Shown here piece by piece: positions 24,686-34,652 of a stretch of 64,000 nucleotides of DNA (the stretch's first letter is position 1; each line of letters begins with the position of its first letter). Source of the stretch: Euptelea pleiosperma (taxonomy: Eukaryota; Streptophyta; Magnoliopsida; Ranunculales; Eupteleaceae); contig CM068545.1 in assembly GCA_035048495.1 (NCBI GenBank), forward strand, positions 22,726,741 through 22,790,740, read 5' to 3'. The notes under the pieces were generated by a model. The model did not search any database and had not been told where the DNA came from. It worked only from the letters and a program-made list of their open reading frames with translations. The position numbers and the translations under genes are program-made.

Positions 24686-25115
24686 TTTTTTTTTTTTGAT
24701 AAATCCAGCAAGAAATATATTGAAAAAAGGAGATCGAGGAGATGTCAAAGTTAAAAAAAAAACAGGCTATAAAATAAAAAACAAAAGAGCAAAACCCGAC
24801 TAACTCTATCCATCAAGGTTTCAAAACTACACACCATATCCGAAAAGAAACATCCCCTCATCGCATTTTCGGTACCACCCCAACTATATAAGAGAGCCTT
24901 TGTGCAAATAATAGTTTCGTGAGGAGTTTTTTCTACTCCCCTGAATATCCTTTCATTTCTTTCGTGCCAAAGACCCCATATAACTGCATATGGAATCATC
25001 TTCCATAAGACATTTCTTCTATCTGAGAGCTTAATCCTTGGTCATCCACCACACAGTGTCCCGATCTTCTCCGACATAGCCCAAGAGTAGCCTGAACAAA
25101 ATACTTTTAATCAAT
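24686..25115 (-). mobile_element. 5'-truncated L1-type LINE with poly(A) tail
   Basis: A T run at 24686-24697 marks the 3' poly(A) of a minus-strand element. The adjoining minus-strand reading includes IPYAVIWGLWHERNERIF, the conserved C-terminal segment of plant L1 ORF2 proteins. Upstream coding is absent, as usual for truncated L1 insertions. It lies just after the SPS 3' UTR. Confidence 0.7.
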
Positions 25116-26094
25116 CTATCAAGCAGCCTTCTTCAACTTATTGTTGGGGTGATCTATATGGTGAAGAGATCATCCTCACCAAAAATCAGCCATTGATTCA
25201 TCTTCTATGTAGCTCTAGAGGGACTAAAAAAAATGCTAAAAATCAACGGCCAAAAATCACAATATTAAGATCCTAAATCCAACAGATAGAAATCACCAAT
25301 TAAACAAACTTTTGATGTGTTGATCCATCAAGATGTGGACCAAACATCCATAAGGTAAGTGTGCCCTAAAGAGTGCTTCACGTATAATTTTGGGAGGAAA
25401 AGAAAAGGGCCCACTTAGAGATCCTATACTGTGCTTCCGGATCTGGGTACACGTTGAATCGGATCTTCAAATTCCAAACCCGGAGTCCAGACCCGACCCA
25501 TTTCATTCACCATGGGTCCATGCCATTAGAAACGTCGAAGAAGAGTAAGGGCATTTTAGACATTTACAATCTCCACATCGCTCTATAAATAAAGGTAAAA
25601 GCTGAGTTAGGGTTTCTCATTGCCTATGAGAGAACCAAGCGTGCGGTTCGTCCTATGCCGCTGGGGTTCCGTTGCGGGCATACAAAGAAACTCTAAAACC
25701 CTTTCTTCTTCGTACCTGCAAGAGAGGTTTTCCTCTCTCTCTTGCAAGAACAGGGTCTTACATATCAAAACCTTGTCTTCTTTGTTTGTTTGGAGTTTTT
25801 TGCTTAGAAGGACAGAAGGTGTTGTTCTTTAATGGCCGATCCAATGGGTCTCGCGTGGAAAAACAATATATGCGACCACTCAATTTCACCCGGCCTAGAT
25901 TTGCTGTGGCTGCCTCAAGGTTTTACATGTTTTTCATCATGTTTTAATGCAGGGAACTGCCCCAAATCTCTTCGTTTTTCTCCATTTGATTTTTTTTGGA
26001 CTTTTCTGCAATATTTAGGGTTTTCTTATATGGTAGAATATTACGAGTGTATGACATTGTGAAGGTAAACATGGCCAACAAAGGGTGTGAGCGA

Positions 26095-26575
26095 AGCAGA
26101 TCATAGCTCACAATCCAAGCCACGCGGCACACTCTTAGAGGGTGCTTACCATATGGATGTTTAACCAGTCTCTCGGTGGACCTGCAACCAAAAATCAGCC
26201 TGATTAGTGATTTACAACCTTTGGATCTTTGTACCCAAATAACGCTCAATAATGTTCAAATTCCTGTGGTTACATCAACCAATGAAAATAAGAGTAAAAC
26301 CTGTGTCCACGGGGCATACTATTAGAGGACGATGACCGTATGGATGTTTGGCCAGTCCCTCGATCGACCGATACACAAAAAATTAGTCTGATTAGTGATT
26401 TCTAACAAAAAATTAGTCTGATTAGTGATTTCTAACCGATTCGATTGAAGTAATTTTCGGGGGTTGATTTTAACGGTGGGAATTTAAGCATTATTAAGCG
26501 TTATGGGTGCAAAAATACAAAGGTTGTAAATCACTAATCAGGCTGATCGTGTGCCACGTGGCTCGTATTGAGTGC
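26095..26575. mobile_element. Foldback MITE complex, G-box-end family
   Basis: The left end is CACGCGGCACACTCTTAGAG and the right end GTGCCACGTGGCTCGTATTG. Between them are ATCAGCCTGATTAGTGATTT and its mirror AAATCACTAATCAGGCTGAT. A 31-bp piece containing CAAAAAATTAGTCTGATTAG is duplicated in tandem near 26371-26436, suggesting two overlapping copies. Confidence 0.6.
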
Positions 26576-26797
26576 AGTGCCGGGGTCCTTCAAACTTTGA
26601 AGGTCCTACCCAGTTTCCCGGTCCCTCCCAGTTTCCTCCCCCCCCCTCCAAATGTTTGGCACGTACCTTTTGTTAACCACTCTTAACCAACTAACAAAGA
26701 GGTTAACGTGGGTTGGGTTTAGGCCTTCAAGTACGTGTCTGACATTTTGGCAGGGGTATGGTAAGCGCCCTCTGTTCGATTTATTTTTGGTTTGTAG

Positions 26798-27188
26798 CAA
26801 GGTTTAAAGGAGGCCGTTTTAACGGTCAAACGGACTGGGGGCGTTACCGTTTAAACGGCCTTTAAAACGGATTGAAACGGTCAGGGGCAAAAATGGAAAA
26901 AAATGGATTTTAACGATTTTAACGGAAAAAAACGGAAAAAGTGGCGCTGAAATTTAAATTTTGAAATTTCAAAATAAAAAAAAACAAACAGAATTTAACG
27001 TATTTTAACGGAAATTAAACGGTTTTAACAGTCGTTTTTTTCACAAAATTTTTCAAAAACGGCTGTTTAAACGATTTTAACGGCCGTTAAAACCAAAAAA
27101 TGGCCTTTTTTTTCAAAACCGATAAAATGGGTTTAAACGGAAACGGGCTTGGGGCGTTACCGTTTAAACGGCCGTTTTTAAAACCATG
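26798..27188. mobile_element. hAT-type AACGG MITE, copy A
   Basis: It starts CAAGGTTTAAAGGAGGCC and ends TTTTTAAAACCATG. The 8-bp flanks GTTTGTAG (26790-26797) and TTTTGTAG (27189-27196) agree at 7 of 8 positions. The interior is dense in TTTAACGG/CCGTTAAA palindromes and has no ORF. It is inserted in an older foldback MITE. Confidence 0.8.
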
Positions 27189-27219
27189 TTTTGTAGGTCA
27201 ACTTAGTGATTGGCCAAAC

Positions 27220-27615
27220 CAAGGTTTAAAGTAGGCCGTTTTAACGATTAAACGCAATAGGGGTGTTGCTGTTTAAACAGTTTAAACGGCCAGGGGCAAA
27301 AATAGAAAAAAAGGGAAAAATGGAATTTAACGGATTTTAACGGAAAAAAATGGTGCTGAAATTCAAATTTTGAAATTTAAAAATTAAAAAAAAAATGGAT
27401 TTTAACGGAATTAAATGGATTTAACGGCCGTTTTTTTCACAAAATTTCAGAATTAAACGGCTGTTTAAACGATTTTAACGGCCGTTAAAACAAAAAAATG
27501 GCCATTTTTTTCAAAAACGCGTTTAAACGGTTTTAATGGAAATGGGCTTGGGGAATGGGGCGTTACCGTTTAAACGGTCGTTAAAACTGTTTAAACGGCC
27601 ATTTCTAAAACCATG
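27220..27615. mobile_element. hAT-type AACGG MITE, copy B
   Basis: It starts CAAGGTTTAAAGTAGGCC and ends TCTAAAACCATG. It is flanked by a perfect 8-bp duplication GGCCAAAC (27212-27219 and 27616-27623). Removing it restores GATTGGCCAAACATCC, the usual sequence of the foldback family. Same family as copies A, C, F and G. Confidence 0.88.
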
Positions 27616-28847
27616 GGCCAAACATCCAAATGGTCAGCGCCCTCTAAGAATGTGCCACATGGCTCTTAGAGTTAAAATTTTATTTTTATTTTTTGTAATC
27701 ATGGGTTAAGCTAAATTGGCTTCTTATTCAACCAAACAAAGAAAGAGATAATTAGATTCTTAAATAATGTGCTCGGGGGGGACACCCAATTTGGCTTACC
27801 CACAAAGAGATAATTGGTCCCCAATTTGGTGGGGACCCCATCCCCACCAAAAATCAGCCATTGATTCATCTTCTATGTGGGCATGCCAAATGTACGGTGG
27901 CAAAGACGAACTTTTTCTTTTTGCATATTAAGCGCTGTACCTAGTAATGCATAGGCATTACACAGGGTACTATCCGCGTGCCCAATCCAAAGGGTTCTCT
28001 GTTAGATGGATGGTCAAAATTGGCCACATCAGCTTTCCAGGTGGCTGATATAAAAACTATTATTGATAAACACAAACCGGGTAAGGAAAAAATTTAGATG
28101 GCAGACTGATCAATTTTTGGGCCCAACGATTGTGTGGATGTTCAGCTCCCCTATTGGTGGTAAACACACTAAAAATCAACTTGATTGATGATTTCTAGTC
28201 ATTTGATTTATTACCCAAAAAAACATGCTTGAATCCAACAGCTAGAATCATGTTCTAAAAAGTATTAAAATCTATGGCTCGAGATAATCAATCAAGTTGA
28301 TTTTTGGTTTGTATATCCAATAAAAGGTGGGCTAAAAATCCATGTGTTAGTGCGACTTGGTCTGGGGGCCTTATCTTGCTAGGGGCCTTAGGCCACCGCC
28401 TTGATGGCCTTAAGGTAGAGCCGGCCTTGAATACCCTTCCGCCTTAAGGGACTAGAGGAAGGCCGAAAAAACTTGAATTAATGTAGTAAGAAAAGATCTG
28501 AAAAACTTATGTTGTTGACCTGAAACAATTGAGACAAGGCATAGATGATAATGAAGAGGATAACAATTGTACTAACCATTAAAAACATTGAAATAATGAT
28601 AATATAACATCGCTTACAAACGGCCAAAGGAATTTCGGCCGTTCAAAGATATCGATTTTGCCTTTAAAGCCCTGTATGGTTGCCCTTGGAAAAATTTTCT
28701 AGAAACCATTCTTGCCTATAAGGCGCTGTATTAAGCGTTGTATGGTTGAGCCTGGACAAGTTATCGAGAAGAGTTTTCCATGGAAAAATATATTTCCAAG
28801 CGTTTGTTGTGCTCTTGTGAAAAGTGTTAAAAGGAAATATTGTCCTC

Positions 28848-29054
28848 TTTTTTTTTATTTTTTTTGTAGTTACCATTGTGGGAGGGCATCCACGGATGAA
28901 GTCAGGTGAAACCTGAACCCGGTCAAGCCGGTAAAGGGGATTTCTACTCTTGGCACACTGCTCAAAGGACGAAATCTACCTGTGTGGGTTTGACCCCACG
29001 ACCTCCCGAAAGAGGTGGATACACACCAACCATTTGAGCTGCCATGTTAGGTGT
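28848..29054 (-). mobile_element. tRNA-derived SINE with 16-bp target duplication
   Basis: On the minus strand the element begins near an A-box-like TGGCAGCTCAAATGGTTGG, then a B-box-like GGGGTCAAACCC, and ends in an A-rich tail (the T-rich run at 28848-28866). It is flanked by identical 16-bp repeats AGGAAATATTGTCCTC at 28832-28847 and 29055-29070. The box spacing and A-rich tail fit a Pol III SINE; the family is not identified. Confidence 0.82.
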
Positions 29055-29130
29055 AGGAAATATTGTCCTCGATCCACCACATTTGCAATAAAAAACATGA
29101 ACCTCTCTCCATTGGATTACACCAACACCA

Positions 29131-29131
<1 letters not shown>

Positions 29132-29179
<48 letters not shown>

Positions 29180-29180
29180 T
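29132..29180. repeat. (TC)n-(CA)n microsatellite
   Basis: A CT run of about 30 bp passes directly into about nine CA repeats. All ORFs across it are low-complexity artefacts. Confidence 0.9.
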
Positions 29181-30440
29181 CTCCCCATCTCTTTCCCATT
29201 TCTCTCTCTCTACATCCCCTTATTCCCCACATTTTCCTCTCTCAGCGACCAATCCGATCCCTCGCGAATCCCATTTTGATTCGAAGCCCTAGGATTAGTT
29301 TCCTCTTATAACAAAGAGTCTTATATTAGATATAATGTAACCTTTTATTGAGAAAGGAAACAAGAAGAAACTTATCATATTACGTAGTTGTTAGTAGTTA
29401 ATTAATTTTAGAGTATAACTCCCTCTAAGAGCCCTAGATAAGAACTGGGTTTGTGTTGTAGGAGAGTTGTTAGACCAATTTCTATTTTTTTTATAGAGTT
29501 GTTAGTTTGGTTCTGCTTATTAGGAGATTTGTTAGTAGCATTAGCCTATAAATTGTAACCATCAAAGAGATGAAGGCAAGCATAAATCGCCTCATACTTT
29601 ATGAACTTAGTTAGCTAGTTTGAATCCTTAAAAGATTCTCTATTATTTCTCGGCAACCCTCTCACTCTGTTATCAAGCAACGGATGCTCCGCATGACGAG
29701 TTTGGGGGTGACATGCAAATCTTTTTCTAGAAAAGTTTTTAACTTACGAAACCTTTTTATAGAAAACTTTTTTGTCGCCATGATACAGGGCTAAGGACTA
29801 AAGTTTCACATGTTGGAAACTAATGGGTGGCCTGTTCCCACAGCAGTTCTTGACAAAGTATTTACCAAAATCAAGTGTGAGTGGCTGAGATCCACCGTCT
29901 AGTTGGGGAATTAAATCTCGGCCCTTCTTTATTGAAGCATATGAGAGAAGAGACAACCACTATCACTTGCTATATAGATTAAGTTGTTAACAAGAGGAAT
30001 GCTAGTGTAGCCCATAATATTTTTAAATCCAACGGCTAAGAGCATCTCCAACCAAGGTCTCTATTTTAGAGACAAAAAATATTATATTTAAATAAAAAGT
30101 GCTCTAAAAGTGTTCCACGTTGCTCGTATTGTCGGCTGTGATCAGCTTTGCTCACGGATAGTGTGAGTGAAGGTTTACTCCGTAGGTCTGCCAACAGGTA
30201 GGCCAAACATCCATGGGTTGGTCGGCCCAAGAGTATGGCACATGGCACATTGGAGGGAAGACTTCAAATTTTAAAAGTTTGAAATATATGGAGACAGCAA
30301 TTTTGAGCTCTAGAATTTGGTGGGAATGATTTTCCTTCTTTTTATTACTATCATCCTTAGCTGGCCGTCATCTTTAGGTCCATAAGATGGTCCTTGGGAT
30401 TCAAACCAGCACATCCCAAAGATCATCTAATAGTTTGGAG

Positions 30441-30847
30441 CAAGGTTTAAAGGAGGCCGTTTTAACGGTTAAACGGACTGGGGGCGTTACCGTTTAAACG
30501 GCTGTTAAAACGGATTGAAACGGTCAGGGGCAAAAATGGAAAAAAATGGAATTAAACGGATTTTAACGGAAAAAACACGGAAAAAGTGGCGCTGAAATTC
30601 AAATTTTGAAATTTGAAAATAAAAAAAAAAAAAAACAGAATTTAAGGGATTTAAACGGATTTTAATGGAATTAAACGGTTTTAACGGCCATTTTTTTCAC
30701 AATTTTTTTTGAAATTAAACGGCTTTTAAACGATTTTAACGGCCATTAAAACAATAAAACGGCCGTTTTTTTCAAAACTGATAAAACGGGTTTAAACAGA
30801 AACGGGCTTGGGGCGTTACCGTTTAAACGGCCGTTTTTAAAACCATC
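30441..30847. mobile_element. hAT-type AACGG MITE, copy C
   Basis: It starts CAAGGTTTAAAGGAGGCC and ends TTTTTAAAACCATC, with a perfect 8-bp duplication GTTTGGAG at 30433-30440 and 30848-30855. It is closely similar to copy A over most of its length, with the same GGGGGCGTTACCG block near the left end. Confidence 0.88.
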
Positions 30848-31068
30848 GTTTGGAGCTTTGAATCCTAAGGACCTCCACAAGATGACAGTATACTATACTC
30901 CACATGATTTACCACCTAACTCTCTCTTCTGGTCCCACAGTTTTGAATCTTTTCACTTATTTGATTTTTTAGGGAAATTGTGCTTCAATTTGCTTAATTT
31001 ATGAAAATGCCTTCCACATGTTAGATTGGAGATCACCGTGTGCAACTTCATGCAAGCGTTCAAAGACC

Positions 31069-31360
31069 CACGTGACACACTCTTAGAGGACTCTGACCGT
31101 ACAAACGATTGAGAAATCCCTAGGTGGTTCTACAAACCAAAATCGGCCTGATTAGTGATTTCTAGGCGTTGGATTTGAGTTATATGCATGGGTTGATTTT
31201 AACCGTTGAAATTTGAGCATTATTGACTATTATTTGAGGTACAAAGATCCAAAGATTTGAAATCACTAATCAGGCCATTTTTGATTTGTAAGTCCACCTA
31301 GCGATTGGAAAACATCAATACAGTCAAAGTCCTCTAAGAGTGTGCCACGTGGCTCATATT
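31069..31360. mobile_element. Foldback MITE, G-box-end family
   Basis: The left end is CCACGTGACACACTCTTAGA and the right end CTAAGAGTGTGCCACGTGGC. The inner arms are CGGCCTGATTAGTGATTTCT and AAATCACTAATCAGGCC. It is the most symmetric copy of this family in the window. It lies 420 bp upstream of the TATA box of the next gene. Confidence 0.7.
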
Positions 31361-31778
31361 GCTCTACTCTAAAAAAATGACATATATGGTGCCCTCACAA
31401 TTCAAGGGGTGCCACTAAATTTATTGTTCCTAGATCCAGACCGCTGATCGTCCTCGAGATTCACATCACCAAAACTGGAAGACTGACTAACAGTATGAGC
31501 CCAAGGACGACAATCTTAAATTTCCCTCCAAGATTCCCCGAACTTTTAAAAAAATTTAAATCCTTCTTCCCACGGTTTTTTTTTTTGAAATCATCCGTCC
31601 ACGTTTTGCGCCCTTTTAATTCCGAAAAACGCGGAAACGGTGACCAAAATACCCTCCCCGACTAAGATTTTGTTTTCTTCCCTTAATCAAAATGACGAAA
31701 ACACCCTTACAGAACCCTGATCGAAGGTTCGGCCAGCAAAGCCGTAAGGGCGAAGGAACCGAGGCCCCAAAGCTCCCC

Positions 31779-31787
31779 TTTATATAG
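31779..31787 (+). promoter_or_regulatory. TATA box of the micropeptide/dehydrogenase transcript
   Basis: TTTATATAG stands 70 bp before the ATG at 31857. Transcription would be expected to start about 30 bp downstream, near 31811-31816, leaving a leader of about 40 nt. This makes the ATG at 31857 the first one met by scanning ribosomes. Confidence 0.65.
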
Positions 31788-31856
31788 ACTCGAAGAAGAA
31801 AACGAGAACCGGGAGCAGAGTCGAGAGAGCAGAGCTTCTTCTGTTTCCCTTTTCAA

Positions 31857-32048
31857 ATGGGGTACAAAAGCTGGTTCTTCCAAAAGGATCCATGGCGATT
31901 CATCGTGCCTGCCTTCCAATGGAAACGCCTCGACTTTCAGCTATCCATCGTCGACGACATTCTTTTTCAGATCCTCTCTGCATTCGAAGCCATTCTTCTC
32001 GTCTCCGCTTTCTGCTTCTTCTTCCTCTGTTGCGGTTGCAACATCTGA
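31857..32048 (+). CDS. 63-aa micropeptide ORF with hydrophobic C-terminus, first cistron
   Basis: The ORF begins MGYKSWFFQKDPWRFIVPAF and ends ILLVSAFCFFFLCCGCNI. Residues about 37-59 form one likely membrane segment ending in a Cys-rich CCGC. The first half is charged and aromatic (KDPWRF, QWKRLDF). Composition looks like a real protein rather than a shadow. It is the first ATG after the TATA box (context CAAATGG). Its stop lies 41 nt before the dehydrogenase ATG at 32090 in another frame. I recognise no named family. It could be a functional uORF, a separate small membrane protein from a dicistronic mRNA, or chance. Confidence 0.55.
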   Translation: MGYKSWFFQKDPWRFIVPAFQWKRLDFQLSIVDDILFQILSAFEAILLVSAFCFFFLCCGCNI

Positions 32049-32089
32049 TCTCTCTCACTCTCTTCCTTTCTTCTCGTTCTTCCACACAC

Positions 32090-32998
32090 ATGGAGACTCC
32101 ACACCCAAAACCCATAAACCCAAACCAGACCCGTGTGGGCTGGATCGGGATCGGAATCATGGGTGGCGCCATGGCTTCCCGTATCCTCTCAGCCGGGTAC
32201 GCTCTTACTGTCTACGCTCGGACACCTCCAAAAGCCTCTTGGTTGCAAGAGCGAGGTGCCCATCTCGCCAATTCCCCAGCTGATGTCGCTTGTGTGAGCG
32301 ATGTGGTGTTCACGATGGTGGGTAACCCATCGGATGTTCGATCTGTCGTGTTTGGCGAGCACGGTGTGCTATCGGGCCTACCAGAAGAAGGGGTTGTCGT
32401 CGACATGACGAGCAGTCACCCTGTGCTCGCTCGGGAGATTGCAGCTGCAGCGCGAATGAGGGGTCGTTGGGCAATTGATGCTCCGGTGTCGGGTGGGGAT
32501 ATTGGAGCAAGAGAGGGGAAATTAGCAATCTTTGCTGGTGGGGACTGCAATGTGGTGAGATGGTTGTCGCCATTGTTTGAAATTATGGGGAGAGCGACGT
32601 ATATGGGGGAGGCTGGGTGCGGGCAGAGTTGTAAGATCGCGAATCAGATAACGGTGGGTGTGAATTTGGTGGGGCTGAGCGAAAGTTTGGTTTTTGCAAA
32701 GCGAGCAGGGGTTGATTTGGGTATTTTTGTGGAGGCTTTGAAAGGGGGAGATTCAATGGTGATGGAGTTGTTTGGGGAGAGGATGGTTGAGAGGGATTTT
32801 AAGCCAGGTGGATTTGCAGAGTATATTGTGAAGGATTTGGGGATGGGTTTGGAAGCAAAGGAGGAGGAGGAGAAGGTAGTGGTGTTGCCTGGGGCAGCAT
32901 TGGCCAAGCAGTTGTTCTTAGGGATGGTTGCTAATGGGGATGGAAAGATGGGTCTTCAAGGTCTTGTTACTGTCATAGAGAGGATCAATGGCAGATGA
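32090..32998 (+). CDS. 3-hydroxyisobutyrate dehydrogenase-like beta-hydroxyacid dehydrogenase
   Basis: A single-exon 302-residue NAD(P)-dependent oxidoreductase. The dinucleotide motif GIGIMG is at 20-25, after VGWI. The substrate-binding signature DAPVSGGD is at 130-137. The catalytic lysine is K182 in GQSCKIANQ, with N185. The C-terminal helical domain is complete. It is closest in my memory to the Arabidopsis At1g71170/At1g71180 group (HIBADH-like 2/3), whose members also start a few residues before the Rossmann fold. The physiological substrate is not established here; family members act on 3-hydroxyisobutyrate, glyoxylate or succinic semialdehyde. An in-frame ATG at 31892 would add 66 Arg/Ser/Leu-rich residues that could mimic a mitochondrial presequence. 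I prefer 32090 because that stretch overlaps the micropeptide ORF. Confidence 0.9.
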   Translation: METPHPKPINPNQTRVGWIGIGIMGGAMASRILSAGYALTVYARTPPKASWLQERGAHLANSPADVACVSDVVFTMVGNPSDVRSVVFGEHGVLSGLPEEGVVVDMTSSHPVLAREIAAAARMRGRWAIDAPVSGGDIGAREGKLAIFAGGDCNVVRWLSPLFEIMGRATYMGEAGCGQSCKIANQITVGVNLVGLSESLVFAKRAGVDLGIFVEALKGGDSMVMELFGERMVERDFKPGGFAEYIVKDLGMGLEAKEEEEKVVVLPGAALAKQLFLGMVANGDGKMGLQGLVTVIERINGR

Positions 32999-33208
32999 AA
33001 ATCAATGTTTTTATCTCTACCATCTCTCTCTCATGGAAATTTGATTTGGGTTTTGCATGGTTGGATTCTCAGTCCCGAGTCCTGACTGTATCACCTTAGC
33101 TTATTTGTAAGTTATGTTTATGCTAAGTCATTTTGTTTTATTAAATTTTATATATTGCTTTGCAATTATCTCCAACTTCTATTTCATAAAATTTTGTAGA
33201 TTTCATTG

Positions 33209-33520
33209 CTCTGAGAAACTCTTAACACCATTATGATCTTGGACTCTAGTCCATAAGAAATTTTGCAAGGGGATCAGACCCACATTTGATAGGTCTCACC
33301 TTGTGATTTGTTATGACAAATCAGTGATCCAACATTTTTGTTTCTTCTTTGCATTCTATCTCACATTCTAGCAAATGCACAAAGAGAACAACATTTTACA
33401 TTCCACTAAGATCAAGTAGAACCTCTGAAGTTTGAACCAAGAGATATGGTTTAACCCTAACTTGAATGGCTTGGCAATTTAGATCCATTTGATTCACCTG
33501 AATCATCTTTGAAGAATGTT
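33209..33520 (+). mobile_element. Copia-derived segment, left arm of a 5-kb inverted pair
   Basis: This stretch matches the reverse complement of 37800-38210 over most of its length, for example GGATCAGACCCACATTTGA, TTTTTGTTTCTTCTTTGCAT and ATCCATTTGATTCACCTGAA. The right arm has about 70 extra bases. Because the right arm runs into Copia coding sequence, both are probably internal parts of the same retrotransposon family. Confidence 0.65.
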
Positions 33521-33678
33521 CTCTTCCCACATAAAATGTGATAAATCTGGTAGATCTAATGATTTCCTTCAAGAACATTTGGAAGTATGTTTACAAGAGT
33601 TTCACAAGTATGGTGTTTATCAAAAAAAAGCTTCCCTCAAGGCTCAAATATTAATCTAACTGGGTATTTCTTTAAACC

Positions 33679-34148
33679 ATGGTTTAAAAATGGCCTTTAT
33701 AATGGAAATAACAGCCGTTATACAGAGTAACACCCAACCCCATTACCTTTTGGGAAAATTACCACAAGGGTTTCCCCTTATACGGGTAAGGGGATATCTG
33801 TTACAACGGAAATAACTGCCGTTATTTAAAAAAAAAAAAAGTCTTTTACTGTTATTGAGATATTTCTTTTGACAAAATAATATTGAAATCAAGATTTAAA
33901 TTGGGCTGTTATAATGGTATAACAGACGGGGATTACCATTTTTTCTGTTGACAACAGATTGTAACGCACGGGCAAAATTGGAAAATAACAAAAAGAAATT
34001 GTGCGAAAATTCAAATTTCAAAATTCAAAATTTGAATTTCAAAATTTCAATAAAATTTATAACAGAAAATAATGGGCTTTTAACAATATTTTCCAAAAAT
34101 TAACGGCCATTAAAACGGTGCATAACATTACGGGCAAGGTTTGAATTT
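33679..34148. mobile_element. Degenerate AACGG-type hAT MITE, copy D
   Basis: It begins CATGGTTTAAAAATGGCC and has internal GTTATACAGAG, ATAACTGCCGTTATT and TTAACGGCCATTAAAACG motifs. The far end near 34135 reads GGGCAAGGTTTGAA instead of a clean end. It may be two overlapping fragments. Confidence 0.5.
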
Positions 34149-34256
34149 AGACTATGGTTGAAATAATAATATTCTGGCTCTTTTTTTTACTCAGACATGA
34201 TTGATGTGACCTATTGGTTACAGTTTAATGGCCATGACAGTAACATTAAGGGACTG

Positions 34257-34652
34257 TTATTCCATTACAGCAGACAATTCAAAACCTTGATTACAGTCCA
34301 ACTTGGTCAAACTATAACAAGAGAATCTTTGCAGCTCATCAACTAATGGAACTCCATTAATCCAATAATCACGCCTACTAACTGCAGCATGTGTAACAGA
34401 AATGACAAATTTCCTAAGCAGTGCACTAAAGTCATCATCATTAACTATGCTTTGTCCAGATATTTGGGTTTGGCAGCTCGGATCTTTCCCATTCAACTCC
34501 ATGTAGATTCCCATGTGAGAAGAGCAATTTTTTCTAGCATTTTCTTGGCAATAGAACGGCAACCATGAAAGCACATCAGATTTCAGTAATACATCAAGAA
34601 CTGTTACAGTCTTACTCTCTCCTGCCATAAAAGAGCTTCTTTTAAGAAACAT
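34257..34652 (-). other. Unrecognised 131-codon ORF
   Basis: The frame reads MFLKRSSFMAGESKTVTVLD at its start and contains RRDYWINGVPLVDELQRFS near the end. Composition is balanced and not low-complexity. I recognise no domain. It is flanked by repeat debris and has no visible promoter or splice signals that I trust. It may be an exon fragment captured by a transposon, a pseudogene piece or chance. Confidence 0.25.

Larger units (their letters stand above)
25130..31775. other. Intergenic region, 6.6 kb, nested repeats
   Basis: No gene is supported. The span holds G-box-end foldback MITEs (25.15-25.4, 26.1-26.6, 28.1-28.35, 30.1-30.25 and 31.07-31.36 kb), three hAT-type AACGG MITEs, a SINE and an LTR-like stretch (about 29.33-29.68 kb). 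The sequence from 25.4 to 26.05 kb, with a TATAAATA at about 25585 and short open frames, could be a decayed gene start, but no domain is recognised. Confidence 0.5.

Noticed and set aside
28950..29311. Plus- and minus-strand ORFs of 60-109 codons across 28.95-29.31 kb
   Set aside because: They run through a SINE and a TC/CA microsatellite; the Ser-Leu, His-Thr and Arg-Glu runs are low-complexity artefacts.
31892..32089. N-terminal extension of the dehydrogenase from ATG 31892 (66 residues rich in Arg, Ser and Leu), possible mitochondrial presequence
   Set aside because: It overlaps the 63-aa ORF, its ATG context is weak, and the closest family members I recall start just before the Rossmann fold. 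It stays possible; not annotated as CDS.
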